A stretch of DNA of 7,046 bases from contig CAZKUN010000368.1 in NCBI GenBank assembly GCA_964555935.1, forward strand, positions 1 through 7,046, given 5' to 3'. The notes under the pieces are model-generated. The model was given only the letters and a program-made list of their open reading frames with translations, was not told the DNA's origin and searched no databases. The DNA comes from CAZKUN01 sp964555935 (GTDB taxonomy: Bacteria; Armatimonadota; Zipacnadia; Zipacnadales; VGFC01). Shown here in pieces: positions 5,761-7,046 of this stretch (its first letter is position 1; each line of letters starts with the position of its first letter). The position numbers and the translations under genes were made by a program.

Positions 5761-7046
5761 TCAGCGCGCCCCACCTGAGATCGGCGCGCGCCTCTCCGGT
5801 GGAAGCCGCAGGATGCGGGCCATGTTGCCGCCGATGATCAGGCGCTTCTGTTCCAGCGGAAGCCTGGCCCATGCCACCCAGCCAAGCTGCGGCGCGATGT
5901 CCCGCATCACGCAGTCGCTGCCGAACAGAAGCTGCTCGGCGTTGACCTCGCGCACGAAGAACTCGATGAAATTGTACAGGATCGCAGTATAGGTGATCTC
6001 GGCGAACACATTCGCGCGCCTGTTGGCGACAGGCACCAGCGCCTCCGCCATTGCCCAGGTCTGGCCGGCGTGGGCGCACAGGAAGCTCACGCCCGGATAC
6101 TTCGCCGCCAGCTCATCGACCTGATCGGGCGTCACGCTCCTGGGCGAGTTGAAGCCCATGTGACACAGCACGTGGCGCTGGTGGGCCTGGCAGAACTGCA
6201 GCATGGGCTCGTTGCGCGGGTCCGTCAGCGCCACCTGATTCCTAGGCGGATATGGCTTGAATCCCGTCACTAGCTCGCCCTCGAAGATGCGCGCCAGCTC
6301 TGCCTCGATGAGTTCGGGGTAGTTGGGGTTGATGCTGCCGTAGGGGATGACGCGACCTGGATACCGCTCCTTGGCGGCGATGGCAACATCATTGTTCTCT
6401 GAATCCCCCATGCTGATCCCACCCCAGGTGCTCACGCACGTTATGTCGACGCCCAGACGGTCCATGGTGCCCATGAGGCCGTCGATGTCATTGTAAGCAA
6501 GGGCACACCCGTGCACGCCCATGGCCCCGTCATGGGCGATGTGCGAGTGGGCGTCGATCACCAGCTCATCGTGCAGTGGTTGCCCCACCCGGACCTTCGC
6601 CACGATCGGATCCTCATCCCGATCACCGTATGGGGCGAGGTCCGGAAGCTCCCCCTTCGCGCCCCGCACCCCCGCCAGCAACCGCATGAGGTTCCCGCCG
6701 CCAATGTTCCGACGCGCCTCCTCGTCAATCTGCTCATACACAACCATCATCCGCGCCGCGCCGGGGCTGCGCTCCGGCAGACCCGTGCTAAACAGCAGAC
6801 GTTCCGAGCCGAACAGATCCACGAATCTCTCATAGGCCCGGTGTCCCTGAAAGGCCCACGTGTCCAGGTGGAGATTCGGCACATCCCCCAGTACCGCGTT
6901 GATGATCCGGTCGTGACTCCACCCCACATTGCACAGCACCACCGGCAGCTTAGGATAGCGTTTGCACAGGTCCACCGCGCCGGGGATGTCCAGCTTGGCC
7001 TTACCCCCTAAAGCGAGTCCAGGTTCAGTGTTAGTATCTGGGTGTA
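5761..7046 (-). CDS. Tandem-domain amidohydrolase (ACMSD-like amidohydrolase_2 family), N-terminus beyond window
   Basis: A TIM-barrel metal-dependent hydrolase or decarboxylase; substrate unknown, and no signal peptide can be judged because the start is missing. The frame is open to the right edge. A GTG at 6975-6973 is a possible start, but 23 more in-frame residues precede it without a stop and the first domain would be cut, so I treat the gene as partial. Numbering from that GTG: 1-100 is the C-terminal half of a first amidohydrolase domain, ending LLFSTGLPERSPGAARM...GGNLMRLL. Residues 101-136 are a linker. Residues 137-390 are a complete second domain with VIDAHSHI (139-146, HxH metal pair), GFKPYP (238-243), LCHMG (270-274), CAHAG (300-304) and LLFGSDCV (349-356, Asp354). 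The two C-terminal halves align without large gaps, showing a duplication. In domain 1 the positions of His302 and Asp354 are Val and Gly. It converges on the oxidoreductase gene. Confidence 0.82.
   Translation of the reverse strand, partial: HPDTNTEPGLALGGKAKLDIPGAVDLCKRYPKLPVVLCNVGWSHDRIINAVLGDVPNLHLDTWAFQGHRAYERFVDLFGSERLLFSTGLPERSPGAARMMVVYEQIDEEARRNIGGGNLMRLLAGVRGAKGELPDLAPYGDRDEDPIVAKVRVGQPLHDELVIDAHSHIAHDGAMGVHGCALAYNDIDGLMGTMDRLGVDITCVSTWGGISMGDSENNDVAIAAKERYPGRVIPYGSINPNYPELIEAELARIFEGELVTGFKPYPPRNQVALTDPRNEPMLQFCQAHQRHVLCHMGFNSPRSVTPDQVDELAAKYPGVSFLCAHAGQTWAMAEALVPVANRRANVFAEITYTAILYNFIEFFVREVNAEQLLFGSDCVMRDIAPQLGWVAWARLPLEQKRLIIGGNMARILRLPPERRAPISGGAR

Noticed and set aside
5357..6079. 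Minus-strand frame of 240 codons spanning the intergenic region and two gene ends
   Set aside because: It overlaps the oxidoreductase C-terminus and amidohydrolase C-terminus in other frames and has no recognisable motif.
6511..7011. Plus-strand frame of 166 codons near the right edge
   Set aside because: It is antisense to the well-supported amidohydrolase and shows no domain.

Overview
This 7,046-base, GC-rich window looks like part of a bacterial chromosome from the Planctomycetota or a related group such as Hydrogenedentota, Lentisphaerota or Verrucomicrobiota. The assignment is inferred from gene content: a secreted heparinase II/III-type polysaccharide lyase, a Tat-exported Gfo/Idh/MocA oxidoreductase and an ACMSD-like amidohydrolase are typical of such genomes. 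No rRNA, tRNA or other phylogenetic marker is present.

Layout from left to right. (1) Positions 1-450 hold two broken transposase genes on opposite strands, meeting tail to tail at about 51-57. One is the end of an IS3-family OrfA fragment (+), the other the 5' half of an integrase-core transposase (-). The second also carries a frameshift at about 81-90. (2) 451-668 is non-coding and may include the end of the second element. (3) 669-3803 (-) encodes a 1044-residue exported heparinase II/III family lyase. (4) 3804-4079 is a 276-bp divergent intergenic region with several perfect inverted repeats and a Shine-Dalgarno sequence for each flanking gene. (5) 4080-5460 (+) encodes a Tat-signal Gfo/Idh/MocA oxidoreductase of about 459 residues. 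A run of eight G at 5178-5185 breaks its frame; seven G would restore it. (6) 5461-5760 is non-coding DNA between convergent genes. (7) 5761-7046 (-) is an amidohydrolase gene open through the right edge. Its visible part holds the C-terminal half of one amidohydrolase domain that has lost metal-site residues, followed by a complete second domain that keeps them.

Working model (inference): the lyase cleaves a uronate-containing polysaccharide outside the cytoplasm, and the divergently transcribed oxidoreductase may act on a released sugar or derivative in the same compartment. The amidohydrolase converges on the oxidoreductase gene and is not obviously in the same unit. The left-end transposon debris marks a rearranged boundary. 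I found no CRISPR array, phage genes, defence system, structural RNA or convincing new system. The most interesting points are the degenerate-plus-intact tandem amidohydrolase, the inverted-repeat cluster in the divergent promoter region, and the homopolymer frameshift.
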